The translations under genes were made by a program, and so were the position numbers. Positions 34,144 through 43,448 of a stretch of DNA of 64,000 bases are shown piece after piece; the first letter of the stretch is position 1; the number at the start of each line of letters is the position of its first letter. Source of the DNA: Psychrobacillus soli (lineage in GTDB: Bacteria > Bacillota > Bacilli > Bacillales_A > Planococcaceae); NCBI RefSeq assembly GCF_006861775.1, contig NZ_VDGG01000002.1, forward strand, positions 99,693 to 163,692. Reading direction: 5' to 3'. The notes under the pieces are model-generated. The model worked only from the letters and a program-made list of their open reading frames with translations, did not search any database and was not told the DNA's origin.

Positions 34144-35124
34144 TTATTTATTAACTGGATATGGTTCAATTCGATCTACAGGTTTTGGTACTTTAATTTT
34201 TGGTAATATTTTTTCCGGCATTACTTTTTTCGTTGTATCATGTGTTGTAGGATCATTTGGGTCGTACTTTTCTAAAAACTGAATAACTTCTTTCACAATT
34301 GGGGTTGGAGTAGATGCTCCAGCGGTAACCGCCACATGGTTTATATTTTCTAACCATTCTAGCTTAAGGTCCGAAACGTCTCCAATGCGATAAGAGGGAG
34401 TTCCAGCAATTTCCTCTGAAACTTGTGTCAATCTATTAGAATTATTACTCATCGGATCTCCAACAACGATAAGGAGTTCCGCTTCACCAGCTTGTTCCGC
34501 AACTGCTTCTTGTCGCACTTGCGTAGCAAGGCAAATTTCTTTATGCACATCAATATGCGGATACTTTTCGGTTAGCTTTTCCATTAAATGTACTACGTCC
34601 CATTGAGACATCGTTGTTTGATTCGTTACGAGTAATTTATCTGTTTCCAGCGTTAAGTTTTCAACATCTTCTAGCGTTTGAACAAGATGTACTTTGTCTG
34701 GGGCAACGCCAATCGCACCTTCTGGCTCTGGGTGACCTTTTTTTCCAATATAAATGATGTCAAAGCCTTCAGCTGTTTTTTCTCTTATCAAATCATGTGT
34801 CACCGTAACATCTGGACAAGTTGCATCAATAGAAACTAATCCTTTTTTACGAGCAAGTTCTTTTACTTCGGGAGATACCCCGTGTGCCGTAAATATTACA
34901 GTACCTTCGTCCACTTTGGAAAGAATATCTAAACGGTTTTCACCGTCTAACGTAATTATCCCATCTTGCTCAAAAGCATCTGTTACATGTTTGTTATGGA
35001 CGATCATTCCTAAAATATATATTGGCCGAGGAAGAGAAGTGTCCAGTGCAGCATTTCGAGCAATGATCATTGCATCGACTACACCATAACAATATCCTCT
35101 AGGCGAAATTTTTTGTACAATCAT
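34144..35124 (-). CDS. ispH: 4-hydroxy-3-methylbut-2-enyl diphosphate reductase
   Basis: A 326-aa iron-sulfur enzyme, last step of the MEP isoprenoid pathway (HMBPP to IPP/DMAPP). Three cluster Cys are visible in [22 protein letters not shown] and [12 protein letters not shown]; substrate His residues in HNKHV and FTAHGVSP, and the SNNSNRL motif is intact. GAAGGGAG about 8 nt before ATG. Pairs functionally with ispG at 41.2-42.3 kb. Confidence 0.97.
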   Translation of the reverse strand: MIVQKISPRGYCYGVVDAMIIARNAALDTSLPRPIYILGMIVHNKHVTDAFEQDGIITLDGENRLDILSKVDEGTVIFTAHGVSPEVKELARKKGLVSIDATCPDVTVTHDLIREKTAEGFDIIYIGKKGHPEPEGAIGVAPDKVHLVQTLEDVENLTLETDKLLVTNQTTMSQWDVVHLMEKLTEKYPHIDVHKEICLATQVRQEAVAEQAGEAELLIVVGDPMSNNSNRLTQVSEEIAGTPSYRIGDVSDLKLEWLENINHVAVTAGASTPTPIVKEVIQFLEKYDPNDPTTHDTTKKVMPEKILPKIKVPKPVDRIEPYPVNK

Positions 35125-35227
35125 ATCAGAAACTCCCTTCAGGTTCGAACATACACCTATTATAACGGAGCCCTAGGATGAATACAAAAGTTTAAGTTTT
35201 TTCACTAGTAAACCAACTACTTAAATT

Positions 35228-35827
35228 CTAGAAAGGTGGTTGGAAAATACGTGGAAGGGAAGCCCCGTTTGTAACAGAAGAGGCAGTCCTTGCTACAGCA
35301 GAAGCAGCAGACGCTGTATTTGTAGTAGCTGCCGCTGCGGCTGCATTAGGAACGTTTTGAAACCCACGGTATAACTTTAATAGTGCAGGTACATTTTGAA
35401 TCATTGGTGCATATTGCCTTACCATTGGAGTAAGCTGTTGAGCAGTATTTAAAAATTTGTCTGCCGTCTGTAAATAGGACATTGCTTTACTTGGCCCTTG
35501 TGCTGCCTGAGCAGCTTGAGTTGCTCCTTGGGCCATCCCTCCGAAGGGATTACTTGATTGCATCCTACCAGCCATATTTCCAATATTGCCTAAAAAGTTA
35601 CCTGTTGGACTATTTGGGCCCATATTGGAGGCTAAATTCCCAATGTTACTCAGAAATCCCCCGCCTTGGCTAGTAGGTGCGGTAGGAGCGGAAAAGTTTC
35701 CTGCACCACCACCAAAAAATCCTCCAGCAGGCGGAGAAGGTGGAATGTTAGGTGCCCCTGTAAAGTTTAAAAAGCCCCCACCGGTGTTTCCGGCTTGTGA
35801 AAACGGATAAAAAGATTCATAGCGCAT
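35228..35827 (-). CDS. yqfQ: YqfQ/VrrA-family low-complexity protein
   Basis: A 199-aa protein. The first 100 residues are Gly/Asn/Pro/Phe-rich with imperfect repeats of GGGFLxNxGN type; the second half has a helical conserved part (SYLQTADKFLNTAQQLTPMV and VPALLKLYRGFQN) and an Ala/Thr-rich tail. Position between ispH and cshB and composition match YqfQ, whose B. anthracis counterpart VrrA is a variable-number-repeat locus. Function unknown; spore association is suggested only by family. RBS AAAGGAG before ATG. Confidence 0.82.
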   Translation of the reverse strand: MRYESFYPFSQAGNTGGGFLNFTGAPNIPPSPPAGGFFGGGAGNFSAPTAPTSQGGGFLSNIGNLASNMGPNSPTGNFLGNIGNMAGRMQSSNPFGGMAQGATQAAQAAQGPSKAMSYLQTADKFLNTAQQLTPMVRQYAPMIQNVPALLKLYRGFQNVPNAAAAAATTNTASAASAVARTASSVTNGASLPRIFQPPF

Positions 35828-35898
35828 TTTTTCATCTCCTTTCGAACAAATAAAGACTAATCTATTCTATGCAAATTATACGTTTTATGTACAATCGT

Positions 35899-35906
35899 GG
35901 TACAAT
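35899..35906 (+). promoter_or_regulatory. Extended -10 element before cshB
   Basis: TGGTACAAT-type element (TG, one base, TACAAT at 35901-35906), 26 nt before the ATG; weak -35. Confidence 0.5.
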
Positions 35907-35931
35907 AAAGAAATGTGAGGGAGGGACTAAA

Positions 35932-37230
35932 ATGTCCAAATATACAGATTATAATTTTCAGCCTTTTTTACAAAATGCAATTGATAAATTAGGCTTCCAA
36001 GAACCAACGCCAATTCAAAAAGAAATCATTCCTTTGGTGTTAAAAGGGAAAAGCGCGATTGGTCAAGCACATACTGGAACAGGAAAAACACATAGTTTTT
36101 TGATCCCAATTGTTGAAAAAATAGATGCTAGTAAACAAGAAGTACAAGCAATTATTACATCACCAACAAGAGAGCTTGCAACCCAAATTTATAAAGAGTT
36201 GAACAAGCTAGTAGAAGGTACGGAGATTCAAACGAAATTATTTATAGGTGGTACAGACAAAGTACGTTCCATCGAAAAGTTAAAAACACAGCCGCAAATT
36301 GTCGTAGGTACACCAGGAAGACTTCGTGATTTAACCGTAGAACAAGCATTACTCGTGCATACTTCGAAAATTTTAGTAGTCGATGAAGCAGACTTAGCAT
36401 TCGACTTAGGATTTATCAATGAAATCGATCAGTTCGCATCTCGTATGCCAGAGCAACTGGAAATGTATGTATTCTCTGCAACGATTCCGGAGAAACTACA
36501 ACCTTTCTTGAAAAAATATATGGATGCACCCGTTCATATTAAAATCGGAGACAAACGACCGGTTGCAGAAGGCATTGATTTTACTGTCGTGCCAGTGCGT
36601 AGTAAATCACGGAAAAAACGCTTACTTGAGGTTATGGAAGGGATCAATCCATATTTAGCGATTATTTTTGCCAATACAAAGCAAAATGCAAACGAAGTAG
36701 CGTATTTCTTACAAGAAAATGGGATGAAAGTCGGCGTAGTGCACGGAGATATTGCTCCTCGTGAACGTATACGTGTCATGAAGCAAATTCATGATCTAGA
36801 ATTCCAATATATCGTCGCAACCGATCTGGCAGCACGAGGGATTGATATTCCGGGTGTAAGCCATGTGATTAACTATGAAATTCCGGATGATTTAGAGTTT
36901 TTCATACACCGTGTAGGAAGAACGGCACGTGCAGGACTTACTGGTTCAGCCATCACCCTATATGAGCCTTCGGATGAAGATGCGTTAAATCGTATCGAAA
37001 AGATGGGAGTTACATTCGAACATAAAGATGTGATTAATGGCGAATGGTCTGAGTTAAAAGAAAGACATGCCCGTAAAAATCGTCCGAAAATGGAAAATGA
37101 AATAGATGCAAAAGCAAAAGCGCTAGTGCGTAAACCGAAAAAAGTAAAACCTGGTTATAAACGCAATATGAAATGGGAAATGGATAAAGTGAAGAAAAGA
37201 GAACGTCGCATTAAAAACCGTAAGAAATAA
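35932..37230 (+). CDS. cshB: DEAD-box RNA helicase CshB
   Basis: A 432-aa helicase: Q motif [10 protein letters not shown], motif I AHTGTGKT near residue 46, Ia PTRELA, Ib TPGRL, II VDEAD, III SAT, and in the second RecA fold [15 protein letters not shown] and [10 protein letters not shown]; the tail is Lys/Arg-rich for RNA binding. CshB helps mRNA turnover and cold adaptation in bacilli. GGAGGG 7 nt before this ATG; the frame's earlier ATG lies upstream of the promoter. Followed by nfo after 13 nt, as in B. subtilis. Confidence 0.95.
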   Translation: MSKYTDYNFQPFLQNAIDKLGFQEPTPIQKEIIPLVLKGKSAIGQAHTGTGKTHSFLIPIVEKIDASKQEVQAIITSPTRELATQIYKELNKLVEGTEIQTKLFIGGTDKVRSIEKLKTQPQIVVGTPGRLRDLTVEQALLVHTSKILVVDEADLAFDLGFINEIDQFASRMPEQLEMYVFSATIPEKLQPFLKKYMDAPVHIKIGDKRPVAEGIDFTVVPVRSKSRKKRLLEVMEGINPYLAIIFANTKQNANEVAYFLQENGMKVGVVHGDIAPRERIRVMKQIHDLEFQYIVATDLAARGIDIPGVSHVINYEIPDDLEFFIHRVGRTARAGLTGSAITLYEPSDEDALNRIEKMGVTFEHKDVINGEWSELKERHARKNRPKMENEIDAKAKALVRKPKKVKPGYKRNMKWEMDKVKKRERRIKNRKK

Positions 37231-37243
37231 GGGGGATATACCA

Positions 37244-38128
37244 ATGCTATTAGGTTCACATGTTTCGATGAGTGGAAAAGAAATGCTTCTTGCATCTAGC
37301 AAAGAAGCAGCTTCTTATGGTGCAAATACATTTATGATTTATACAGGAGCACCTCAAAATACTCGTAGAAAACCAATAGAAGAATTGAATATTGAAGCCG
37401 GATTGCAACATATGAAAGAAAACGGAATATCCAATATTGTTGTACATGCTCCGTATATTATCAATTTAGGGAATACAACAAAACCAGAGACATTCGCACT
37501 TGGCGTCGATTTTCTTCAAAAAGAAGTAGAACGAACTGCTGCTATTGGGGCGACTCAAATTGTATTACATCCTGGTGCTCATGTTGGCGCTGGAGCAGAG
37601 GCAGGAATTGCTAGGATTGTGGAAGGATTAAACGAAGTATTATCCCAAGACTTCCCAGTACAAATTGCACTAGAGACGATGGCAGGTAAAGGTTCGGAAT
37701 GTGGTCGTACATTTGAAGAGCTTGCCCAAATTATTGATGGCGTTGTAAATAACCATCGTCTATCCATTTGTCTAGACACATGTCATATACACGACGCTGG
37801 ATATGATGTCGTAAATGACTTTGATGGTGTGTTAAATGAGTTTGACAAAACTATTGGACTTGATCGTTTAAAAGTACTCCATATCAATGATAGTAAAAAT
37901 GTACGTGGAGCAGCAAAAGACCGACATGAAAATATTGGGTTTGGAGAAATTGGTTTTGAAGCATTATTGCATGTCGTGCATCATCCACAATTGACGGAAA
38001 TTCCAAAAATTTTAGAAACGCCTTTTGTTGGAATAGATGCAAAAACAAAACAAGCTCCTTACAAAATAGAAATCGATATGCTTCGTTCCAAATCATTTAA
38101 TCCTGAAGCAATTGATGCATTACGTTAA
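37244..38128 (+). CDS. nfo: Deoxyribonuclease IV (AP endonuclease)
   Basis: A 294-aa TIM-barrel trinuclear zinc enzyme incising DNA 5' to abasic sites. Start [12 protein letters not shown] is diagnostic. Metal ligands: [40 protein letters not shown] and HINDSKN with DRHENIGFG. Co-transcribed with cshB. Spore DNA repair is its best-known role in bacilli. Confidence 0.97.
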   Translation: MLLGSHVSMSGKEMLLASSKEAASYGANTFMIYTGAPQNTRRKPIEELNIEAGLQHMKENGISNIVVHAPYIINLGNTTKPETFALGVDFLQKEVERTAAIGATQIVLHPGAHVGAGAEAGIARIVEGLNEVLSQDFPVQIALETMAGKGSECGRTFEELAQIIDGVVNNHRLSICLDTCHIHDAGYDVVNDFDGVLNEFDKTIGLDRLKVLHINDSKNVRGAAKDRHENIGFGEIGFEALLHVVHHPQLTEIPKILETPFVGIDAKTKQAPYKIEIDMLRSKSFNPEAIDALR

Positions 38129-38137
38129 TAAATTTAG

Positions 38138-38175
38138 TGCCCTCTTCTAGCGAAAAGAAGAGGGTGCTTTTTCGA
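38138..38175. terminator. Bidirectional terminator between nfo and yqfT
   Basis: GCCCTCTTCT/AGAAGAGGGTGC stem with T-runs either side; overlaps the end of yqfT. Confidence 0.8.
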
Positions 38176-38407
38176 TTATTTCTTTATACAGAGCTGTGGC
38201 ACGTTTTTCCCCGAGCAATGTGATAAGCTTTTGTTGGATAGGAAGAGGAACCCCAAGCACAAGCCAAGACAATGATATTTCTTGGAGAAGAGGATGAACT
38301 CCTTTTATTTCTTGGTCGGATAATTGAATATCAAATCCTTGTAAAATAGTTTTAAATTCTTTTCTAGAACAGCTTTGTAATTGTAGAATAAACTTCGCAA
38401 TATCCAT
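38147..38407 (-). CDS. yqfT: DUF2624 protein YqfT
   Basis: An 86-aa helical protein beginning MDIAKFILQLQSCSRKEFKT, convergent with nfo. Size, sequence style and position match YqfT of B. subtilis; function unknown. RBS GAAAGGG about 8 nt before ATG. Confidence 0.75.
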   Translation of the reverse strand: MDIAKFILQLQSCSRKEFKTILQGFDIQLSDQEIKGVHPLLQEISLSWLVLGVPLPIQQKLITLLGEKRATALYKEIIEKAPSSFR

Positions 38408-38475
38408 CTAAACACCCTTTCAAGTATTCTTTATTTACATAGGACAAGTTTTCCTCTATACTTGAGTATTGTAAA

Positions 38476-38490
38476 TCGTAACGATTATGA
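38476..38490. promoter_or_regulatory. Zur-box-like operator before znuC
   Basis: TCGTAAC-G-ATTATGA, a 7-1-7 imperfect palindrome (5 of 7 pairs) inside AAATCGTAACGATTATGAATT, close to the Bacillus Zur consensus AAATCGTAATNATTACGATTT. It lies 22 nt before the start codon. Confidence 0.7.
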
Positions 38491-38512
38491 ATTAGAATAG
38501 AGGAAATTAAAC

Positions 38513-39280
38513 ATGGCTACACCATTAATAAAATTAGACAATATATCGTACCAATATGAACAAACAAAAGCGTTAACAGATATAAATTTAACAATTGAAG
38601 AAGGAGACTTTTTAGCAATCATTGGACCAAATGGATCTGGAAAGTCAACATTATTAAAAATAATACTTGGGTTACTGAAGCCGACAAAAGGGGATGTGCT
38701 CCTTTTTGGTAAACCCGTCAATCAATTCAAAGAAAAAGAAAGAATCGGCTATGTTTCCCAAAAATCGAATGCTTTCAATACAGGTTTTCCTGCAACCGTA
38801 GAAGAAGTTGTACGAAGTGGCCTAGTGAAAAAAATCGGTTTATTTCATCGATATCCGAAAAATGTGCAAAAAGAAGTAAGGCAAGCTCTAAAATCAGTAG
38901 GAATGGAAAACTTCGCAAATCATAACATTGGAGATTTATCTGGTGGCCAACAACAGCGTGTATTTATTGCCAGAGCATTAATAAGTAATCCAAAGGTATT
39001 AATACTCGATGAGCCGACGGTTGGTGTGGATAGCAAAAATGTTCGTTCATTTTATCTTATGTTAACGCACTTAAATCGGGAACATAAGATTACAATTGTT
39101 TTAGTAACGCATGATGTGGATGCTGTATCGAAAAGTATTAGTCATGTAGCATGTCTGAATCGGACGATTCATTTTCATGGATTTAAAAATGACATGGATA
39201 CGATGAGTGATGAGCAGTTAGAAGCATGGTACGGACATGCAGTACGAAAAGTGGAACATCGAAATGAGGTGCAAGTATGA
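38513..39280 (+). CDS. znuC: Zinc ABC transporter ATP-binding protein
   Basis: A 255-aa ABC ATPase. Walker A GPNGSGKST near residue 39, Q-loop YVSQKSN, signature LSGGQQQR, Walker B LILDEPTVGVD, H-loop THDVD. Overall it resembles the ZnuC/AdcC group. First gene of znuC-znuB-zur behind a Zur-box-like palindrome, which supports zinc as substrate. No substrate-binding lipoprotein gene is adjacent, so ZnuA must be elsewhere. Confidence 0.93.
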   Translation: MATPLIKLDNISYQYEQTKALTDINLTIEEGDFLAIIGPNGSGKSTLLKIILGLLKPTKGDVLLFGKPVNQFKEKERIGYVSQKSNAFNTGFPATVEEVVRSGLVKKIGLFHRYPKNVQKEVRQALKSVGMENFANHNIGDLSGGQQQRVFIARALISNPKVLILDEPTVGVDSKNVRSFYLMLTHLNREHKITIVLVTHDVDAVSKSISHVACLNRTIHFHGFKNDMDTMSDEQLEAWYGHAVRKVEHRNEVQV

Positions 39281-40125
39281 TAGAATCGATACTTCGCTAT
39301 GAGTTTCTTCAAAATGCGTTTGCGTCTGGTTTAATCATCGGTGTAATTGCACCCCTTCTTGGGGTATTCATCGTTGTGCGGAGGCTTTCTCTTATTGCAG
39401 ATGCGTTAAGTCATGTCACGCTAGCAGGTATCGCAGGAAGCTTGTATATAAGTCAGTCAATTGGTGCGCTAGCCCTATTAAATCCTCTGTATTTAGGAAT
39501 TGCAGCATCGGTGACAGGTTCTTTGTTTATCGAGCGTCTTCGCAGATTATATAAACATTATGAAGAACTTGCTATTCCTATTATTATGTCAGCTGGTCTT
39601 GGTTTTGGAGCTATTTTTATCTCTCTTGCTGAAGGATTTAGCTCGGATTTATTTAGTTATTTATTTGGCTCTGTATCTGCTGTTAGTCGCCAAGATTTAT
39701 GGATTGTAGTGATCATTGCTGTCATTGTTATTTTATTTTTGTGTATATTTTTTAAAGAATTATTTGTACTGTCTTTTGATGAAGAGTATGCGAAGGCATC
39801 TGGTCTTCCGGCAAAATGGATACATGTGTTATTTATGGTCGTGACGGCATTAGTAATTGCGGGATCTATGCGCATAGTTGGAATATTACTCGTTTCGTCC
39901 TTAATGACTTTGCCGGTTGCTGCGGCGATGCGTATTTCTAAAAGTTTTAAACAAGCGATCTTTTTCTCGATTACATTTGGAGAATTGGCGGTCATTATAG
40001 GCTTAGTAAGCGCATTTTATTTAGATTTAGCGCCTGGCGGTACTATCGTCGTGACATCAATTATTATCTTACTTCTTACAATTTTATCGAAAAAATGGAC
40101 GAAGAAGGGAGTTCTTTCGCAGTGA
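39277..40125 (+). CDS. znuB: Zinc ABC transporter permease
   Basis: A 282-aa ABC-3 family permease with about eight membrane segments; conserved GVIAPLLGVFIVVRRLSLIA (about residues 22-41), ADALSHVTLAGIAG and late SLMTLPVAAAMR. Starts at ATGA overlapping the znuC stop by 4 nt and ends overlapping the zur start by 4 nt, so the three are tightly coupled. Confidence 0.94.
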   Translation: MIESILRYEFLQNAFASGLIIGVIAPLLGVFIVVRRLSLIADALSHVTLAGIAGSLYISQSIGALALLNPLYLGIAASVTGSLFIERLRRLYKHYEELAIPIIMSAGLGFGAIFISLAEGFSSDLFSYLFGSVSAVSRQDLWIVVIIAVIVILFLCIFFKELFVLSFDEEYAKASGLPAKWIHVLFMVVTALVIAGSMRIVGILLVSSLMTLPVAAAMRISKSFKQAIFFSITFGELAVIIGLVSAFYLDLAPGGTIVVTSIIILLLTILSKKWTKKGVLSQ

Positions 40126-40532
40126 ATATTGAAAAAGCATGGGAAATTCTAAAAAAAGAAGGCTTTAAAAAAACGGATAAACGAGAACAAATTTTAGAAA
40201 TTTTTTCACAAACGGAGAAATATATTACAGCAAGGGATATTTTAGATGTGATGATGGCAGAACATCCAGGGATGAGTTATGATACGATTTATCGAAACTT
40301 AAGTACATTTGTGGATTTAGGTATTTTAGAAGAAACAGAGCTTACTGGAGAAAAACATTTTAGAATGCAATGCGAAGCAGATCACCATCATCATCATTTT
40401 ATATGCATGTCCTGTGGGAATATTAAAGAGATTCATTATTGCCCGATGGAAACACTTCAAAATGCAATTCCAGGGTATCAAATTGAAAATCATAAGTTTG
40501 AGATTTACGGAAACTGTCCGGAATGTCATTAA
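40122..40532 (+). CDS. zur: Fur-family zinc uptake regulator
   Basis: A 136-aa Fur-family repressor. Winged helix with YDTIYRNLSTFVDLG as recognition part; regulatory zinc site in EADHHHHHFICMSCG and structural zinc by CMSC plus the C-terminal CPEC. GTG start with AAGGGAG 10 nt upstream overlaps the znuB stop (GTGA). Location in the znu operon and the palindrome upstream make Zur the likely identity, and the operon probably self-regulating. Confidence 0.92.
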   Translation: MNIEKAWEILKKEGFKKTDKREQILEIFSQTEKYITARDILDVMMAEHPGMSYDTIYRNLSTFVDLGILEETELTGEKHFRMQCEADHHHHHFICMSCGNIKEIHYCPMETLQNAIPGYQIENHKFEIYGNCPECH

Positions 40533-40533
40533 A

Positions 40534-40567
40534 AAAACCTCGCCAAACATTGATTTGGCGAGGTTTT
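40534..40567 (+). terminator. Terminator of znuCB-zur
   Basis: AAAACCTCGCCAAA-6 nt-TTTGGCGAGGTTTT, 14-bp stem. Confidence 0.9.
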
Positions 40568-40604
40568 ATTGTTCTTTTATCATTTGTCTTAATTTTAAAA
40601 GGAC

Positions 40605-41180
40605 TTATTTTGGCAATGCAAATTCCTTTTCAATCCAGTTGTTTGCTTCGATCCAATTATTCACACGAATGACTCCGGTTGGAGCAGGTTGTTGATTGTA
40701 CGGTGTGTTAAACAATAATACGGGAATGTCTAATTCTTCATGTATTTCAACCGCATTATCATGTTTGTCTTCAAAGAAGACGTGCACTCCATATTTTCGA
40801 GCGGTTTCGATTTTTTTATGTGTACCGATTAATTCGATATGATCGTAAAGCAACTCTTGCTCTTTAAACCAGTTCAGCGTAACATCCATTACATTTTCCC
40901 CGCGGGCAGAGATGAAAAACAGCTCATATTTTTCTTTCCACGCAGACAATACTGCATGAGCATCTTGTTGAATAGGGGAGGTTGCATAAATAGTTGCTTC
41001 TGATTTTTTAAACCACTCATAAAACTCTAATTCAGTAACTGGAAATGCTTTTGTTAAATCATATTCTTTAATATCACTTAATTGTAGATCACATTTAAAT
41101 GCTTCATTAATATGTGGAAGCAAAGAAGTAGGGCATGTTACAGTCCCGTCTATATCGATTCCGAATCGAATATTCGTCAT
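40605..41180 (-). CDS. yqfW: Nucleotidase-like HAD hydrolase YqfW
   Basis: A 191-aa HAD phosphatase with motif I FGIDIDGTVT at residues 6-15, motif II FISARG near 93, a Lys near 122 (THKKIE) and late acidic motif FFEDKHDN. Synteny with zur and ispG and length match YqfW, a putative nucleotidase. Ends GVIRVNNWIEANNWIEKE, with a small internal duplication NNWIE. Starts 12 nt after ispG stop on the same strand, so likely co-transcribed. Confidence 0.86.
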   Translation of the reverse strand: MTNIRFGIDIDGTVTCPTSLLPHINEAFKCDLQLSDIKEYDLTKAFPVTELEFYEWFKKSEATIYATSPIQQDAHAVLSAWKEKYELFFISARGENVMDVTLNWFKEQELLYDHIELIGTHKKIETARKYGVHVFFEDKHDNAVEIHEELDIPVLLFNTPYNQQPAPTGVIRVNNWIEANNWIEKEFALPK

Positions 41181-41192
41181 ATTCCCGACTCC

Positions 41193-42299
41193 TTACGCTT
41201 TTTGTTTTTCTAGTTCTTGCTGTGCAAAATATTCTGCTGCAATTTTATCGATTTCAATTTTTAGTTCTTCAACCATTGTTTCTTCTGGTACTTTACGTAC
41301 TGTTTTTCCTTTACGGAATAATAGACCTTCTCCGCGCGCTCCCGCAATCCCGATATCTGCTTCACGTGCTTCACCAGGGCCGTTAACTGCACAGCCTAAT
41401 ACTGCAACTTTGATAGGTGCTTTAATATGAGAGATGTATTCTTCTACTTCATTTGCAATAGAAATCAAATCGATTTCAATACGTCCGCAAGTAGGGCAAG
41501 AGATTAAAGTTGCTGCATTAGATGATAAGCCAAATACTTTTAATAACTCACGAGCTACTTTGATTTCTTCCACAGGATCTGCGCTTAAAGATACACGTAG
41601 CGTATTACCAATTCCCATAGATAGTAATGTACCTAAACCTGCAGCACTTTTAATAGATCCAGCGAAAAGTGTACCTGACTCTGTAATACCTAGATGTAAC
41701 GGGTAGTCAAATGCTTGAGATGCTTTTCTATATGCTTCTACTGCTAAATTTACGTCCGATGCTTTCATCGATACGATAATATCGTGAAAATCTAAGTCTT
41801 CTAAAATTTTAATATGATGTAGAGCACTTTCTACCATACCATCTGCAGTTGGGTAACCATATTTTTCTAGAATTTTCTTCTCTAAAGAACCGGCATTTAC
41901 TCCAATACGAATTGGAATCCCTTTTGCTTTTGCTGCATTCACAACTGCTTCCACTTTCTCTTTACGCCCGATATTACCCGGGTTAATACGAATTTTATCT
42001 GCACCTTGCTCAATTGCAATCAGCGCAAGTTTATAGTCAAAATGGATATCCACTACTAGCGGTATATTAATTCGTTTTTTAATTGCTCCGATCGAATTTG
42101 CAGCGCGTTCATCTGGACAAGCAACACGAACGATTTGACAACCAGCTTCTTCTAATCGCAAAATTTCTGCAACGGTCGCTTCCACATCATGTGTTTTAGT
42201 CGTCGTCATACTTTGGATAAATAGTTCGTCACTGCCACCTATTGTTAAGTCTCCAACTCGAACTGGACGAGTTTTCGAACGATGAATTATTTCACTCAT
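41193..42299 (-). CDS. ispG: 4-hydroxy-3-methylbut-2-en-1-yl diphosphate synthase (flavodoxin)
   Basis: A 368-aa enzyme of the MEP pathway converting MEcPP to HMBPP with a 4Fe-4S cluster. TIM-barrel N-terminal domain ([29 protein letters not shown]) and a C-terminal cluster domain with ligands in ISCPTCGR and [12 protein letters not shown] plus a conserved Glu. Highly typical. ATG start with GAGAGA about 6 nt upstream. Confidence 0.97.
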   Translation of the reverse strand: MSEIIHRSKTRPVRVGDLTIGGSDELFIQSMTTTKTHDVEATVAEILRLEEAGCQIVRVACPDERAANSIGAIKKRINIPLVVDIHFDYKLALIAIEQGADKIRINPGNIGRKEKVEAVVNAAKAKGIPIRIGVNAGSLEKKILEKYGYPTADGMVESALHHIKILEDLDFHDIIVSMKASDVNLAVEAYRKASQAFDYPLHLGITESGTLFAGSIKSAAGLGTLLSMGIGNTLRVSLSADPVEEIKVARELLKVFGLSSNAATLISCPTCGRIEIDLISIANEVEEYISHIKAPIKVAVLGCAVNGPGEAREADIGIAGARGEGLLFRKGKTVRKVPEETMVEELKIEIDKIAAEYFAQQELEKQKA

Positions 42300-42388
42300 G
42301 TAATTCTCTCCTTCTCGAGGCTTTATGCCATCACTACGATCATTTTATCAGTCTTTAGAAGGTATTGACAAGGAAGAAACCTCTTTTT

Positions 42389-42721
42389 CTAATTTTTACA
42401 TTGTGCAGGTGTTGTATACACTGGCAAAAGTACATGCTCACCTGCGATAAAACTTTGATTGATCAGATGTGGATTCAATGTATAAAAATCATTTAATCTC
42501 TCTGTAAAAGAAATGGGCTCTTGCGTTGGATACAGTGAAAATAAAGAGTAAATCGTATCTCCTCCAACGATTTCGATTGATATATAATCGAGTGTTTCTA
42601 CACATTCTTCTTTTGATGACTCTACAGGATAATAAGCAAGTGGGATTGTACCTTCGAATAGATCTACTTTCACTATATAGAACGAGATTAAGAGTAAGAT
42701 AGTTGCAACGAATATTTTCAT
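42389..42721 (-). CDS. yqfZ: LysM-like membrane-anchored protein YqfZ
   Basis: A 110-aa protein with an N-terminal signal/anchor (about residues 2-20) and a LysM-like extracellular domain with GGDTIYSLFSLYP and AGEHVLLPVY. Two Cys (near 40 and 108) could pair. LysM binds peptidoglycan. The start is ATG with AAGGGGG and a T7 spacer; that SD is the 3' arm of the upstream gene's terminator hairpin. Synteny with ispG supports the YqfZ name. Confidence 0.8.
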   Translation of the reverse strand: MKIFVATILLLISFYIVKVDLFEGTIPLAYYPVESSKEECVETLDYISIEIVGGDTIYSLFSLYPTQEPISFTERLNDFYTLNPHLINQSFIAGEHVLLPVYTTPAQCKN

Positions 42722-42765
42722 AAAAAAACCCCCTTGTCCTACTGTATGCATGACAAAAGGGGGTT
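42722..42765 (-). terminator. Terminator of yqgB that overlaps the yqfZ ribosome site
   Basis: On the minus strand AACCCCCTTTTGTC pairs with GACAAGGGGGTT (2-nt bulge), followed by TTTTTT and directly by the yqfZ ATG. The GGGGG of the 3' arm is the only SD for yqfZ. Confidence 0.75.
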
Positions 42766-42769
42766 ATGC

Positions 42770-43279
42770 CTATCTTTTAATCGGATAGTATTTAGTAGCG
42801 AGGACTATATACACAAACGTGATTATATAAACTACTATTTGCACATAGCTACTTGTCCACTGAAGCAATGTTGCTAAAATGGAAAGTAGCATCGGAACTG
42901 TACTGGCAAAAAGAGTTGTTCGCCAAATATGTCGATATTCTCCTCTTCGTTTTCTTAAATAGAGAATACCGCTCCCGATGTACGCGAATATACTTATTTG
43001 TACAAAGATTAATACTGTATTAAGCACAAATAAAAATACAAATGCAAAGGGGTAGAGTAGCCACTGGATTTTAGAAAAGTATTCCAGTAATCCTTCCATA
43101 GTTGTTTGCTGATCGGATATTCCACTCGTAAAAAAAACGAATGAAATAAGGCTCATCATGAAAATATAGCTAAATATGTATTGCATTACTTTTCCTATCG
43201 GAATAAGTCGAAACGCCGCGATTTTTTTCGGACTATGTAAACTAGCTTTGAAAATTTGATATAAATTCACAAACGTCAC
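42770..43279 (-). CDS. yqgB: DUF1189 membrane protein YqgB
   Basis: A 169-aa protein with about four hydrophobic segments (near residues 32-50, 73-100, 118-140 and 143-165). The start LYQIFKASLHSPKKIAAFR is typical of DUF1189. Synteny (before yqgC and sodA) matches YqgB. Function unknown. Divergent from the Na/Pi transporter. Confidence 0.8.
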   Translation of the reverse strand: MTFVNLYQIFKASLHSPKKIAAFRLIPIGKVMQYIFSYIFMMSLISFVFFTSGISDQQTTMEGLLEYFSKIQWLLYPFAFVFLFVLNTVLIFVQISIFAYIGSGILYLRKRRGEYRHIWRTTLFASTVPMLLSILATLLQWTSSYVQIVVYIITFVYIVLATKYYPIKR

Positions 43280-43359
43280 CCTTTCCTACTAATTTTAGCA
43301 TCTTTCAATAGAAGGAGACAAAAGAAAGGTGTGGCAATTGTAAAGAAATTATTAATATG

Positions 43360-43398
43360 TATACTTTAGCTTTACATTTCCTTTATACTTTATACATA
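43360..43398 (+). promoter_or_regulatory. PhoP-box-like repeats before the Na/Pi transporter
   Basis: Hexamers at an 11-bp period: TATACT (43360), TTTACA (43371), TTTATA (43382), TACATA (43393). The two central ones fit the PhoP consensus TT(A/T/C)A(C/T)A. Confidence 0.55.
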
Positions 43399-43448
43399 AT
43401 GCAATCTAAAACATGCGAAATTTGTCGAAACAGGAGTTGAATTACGAC

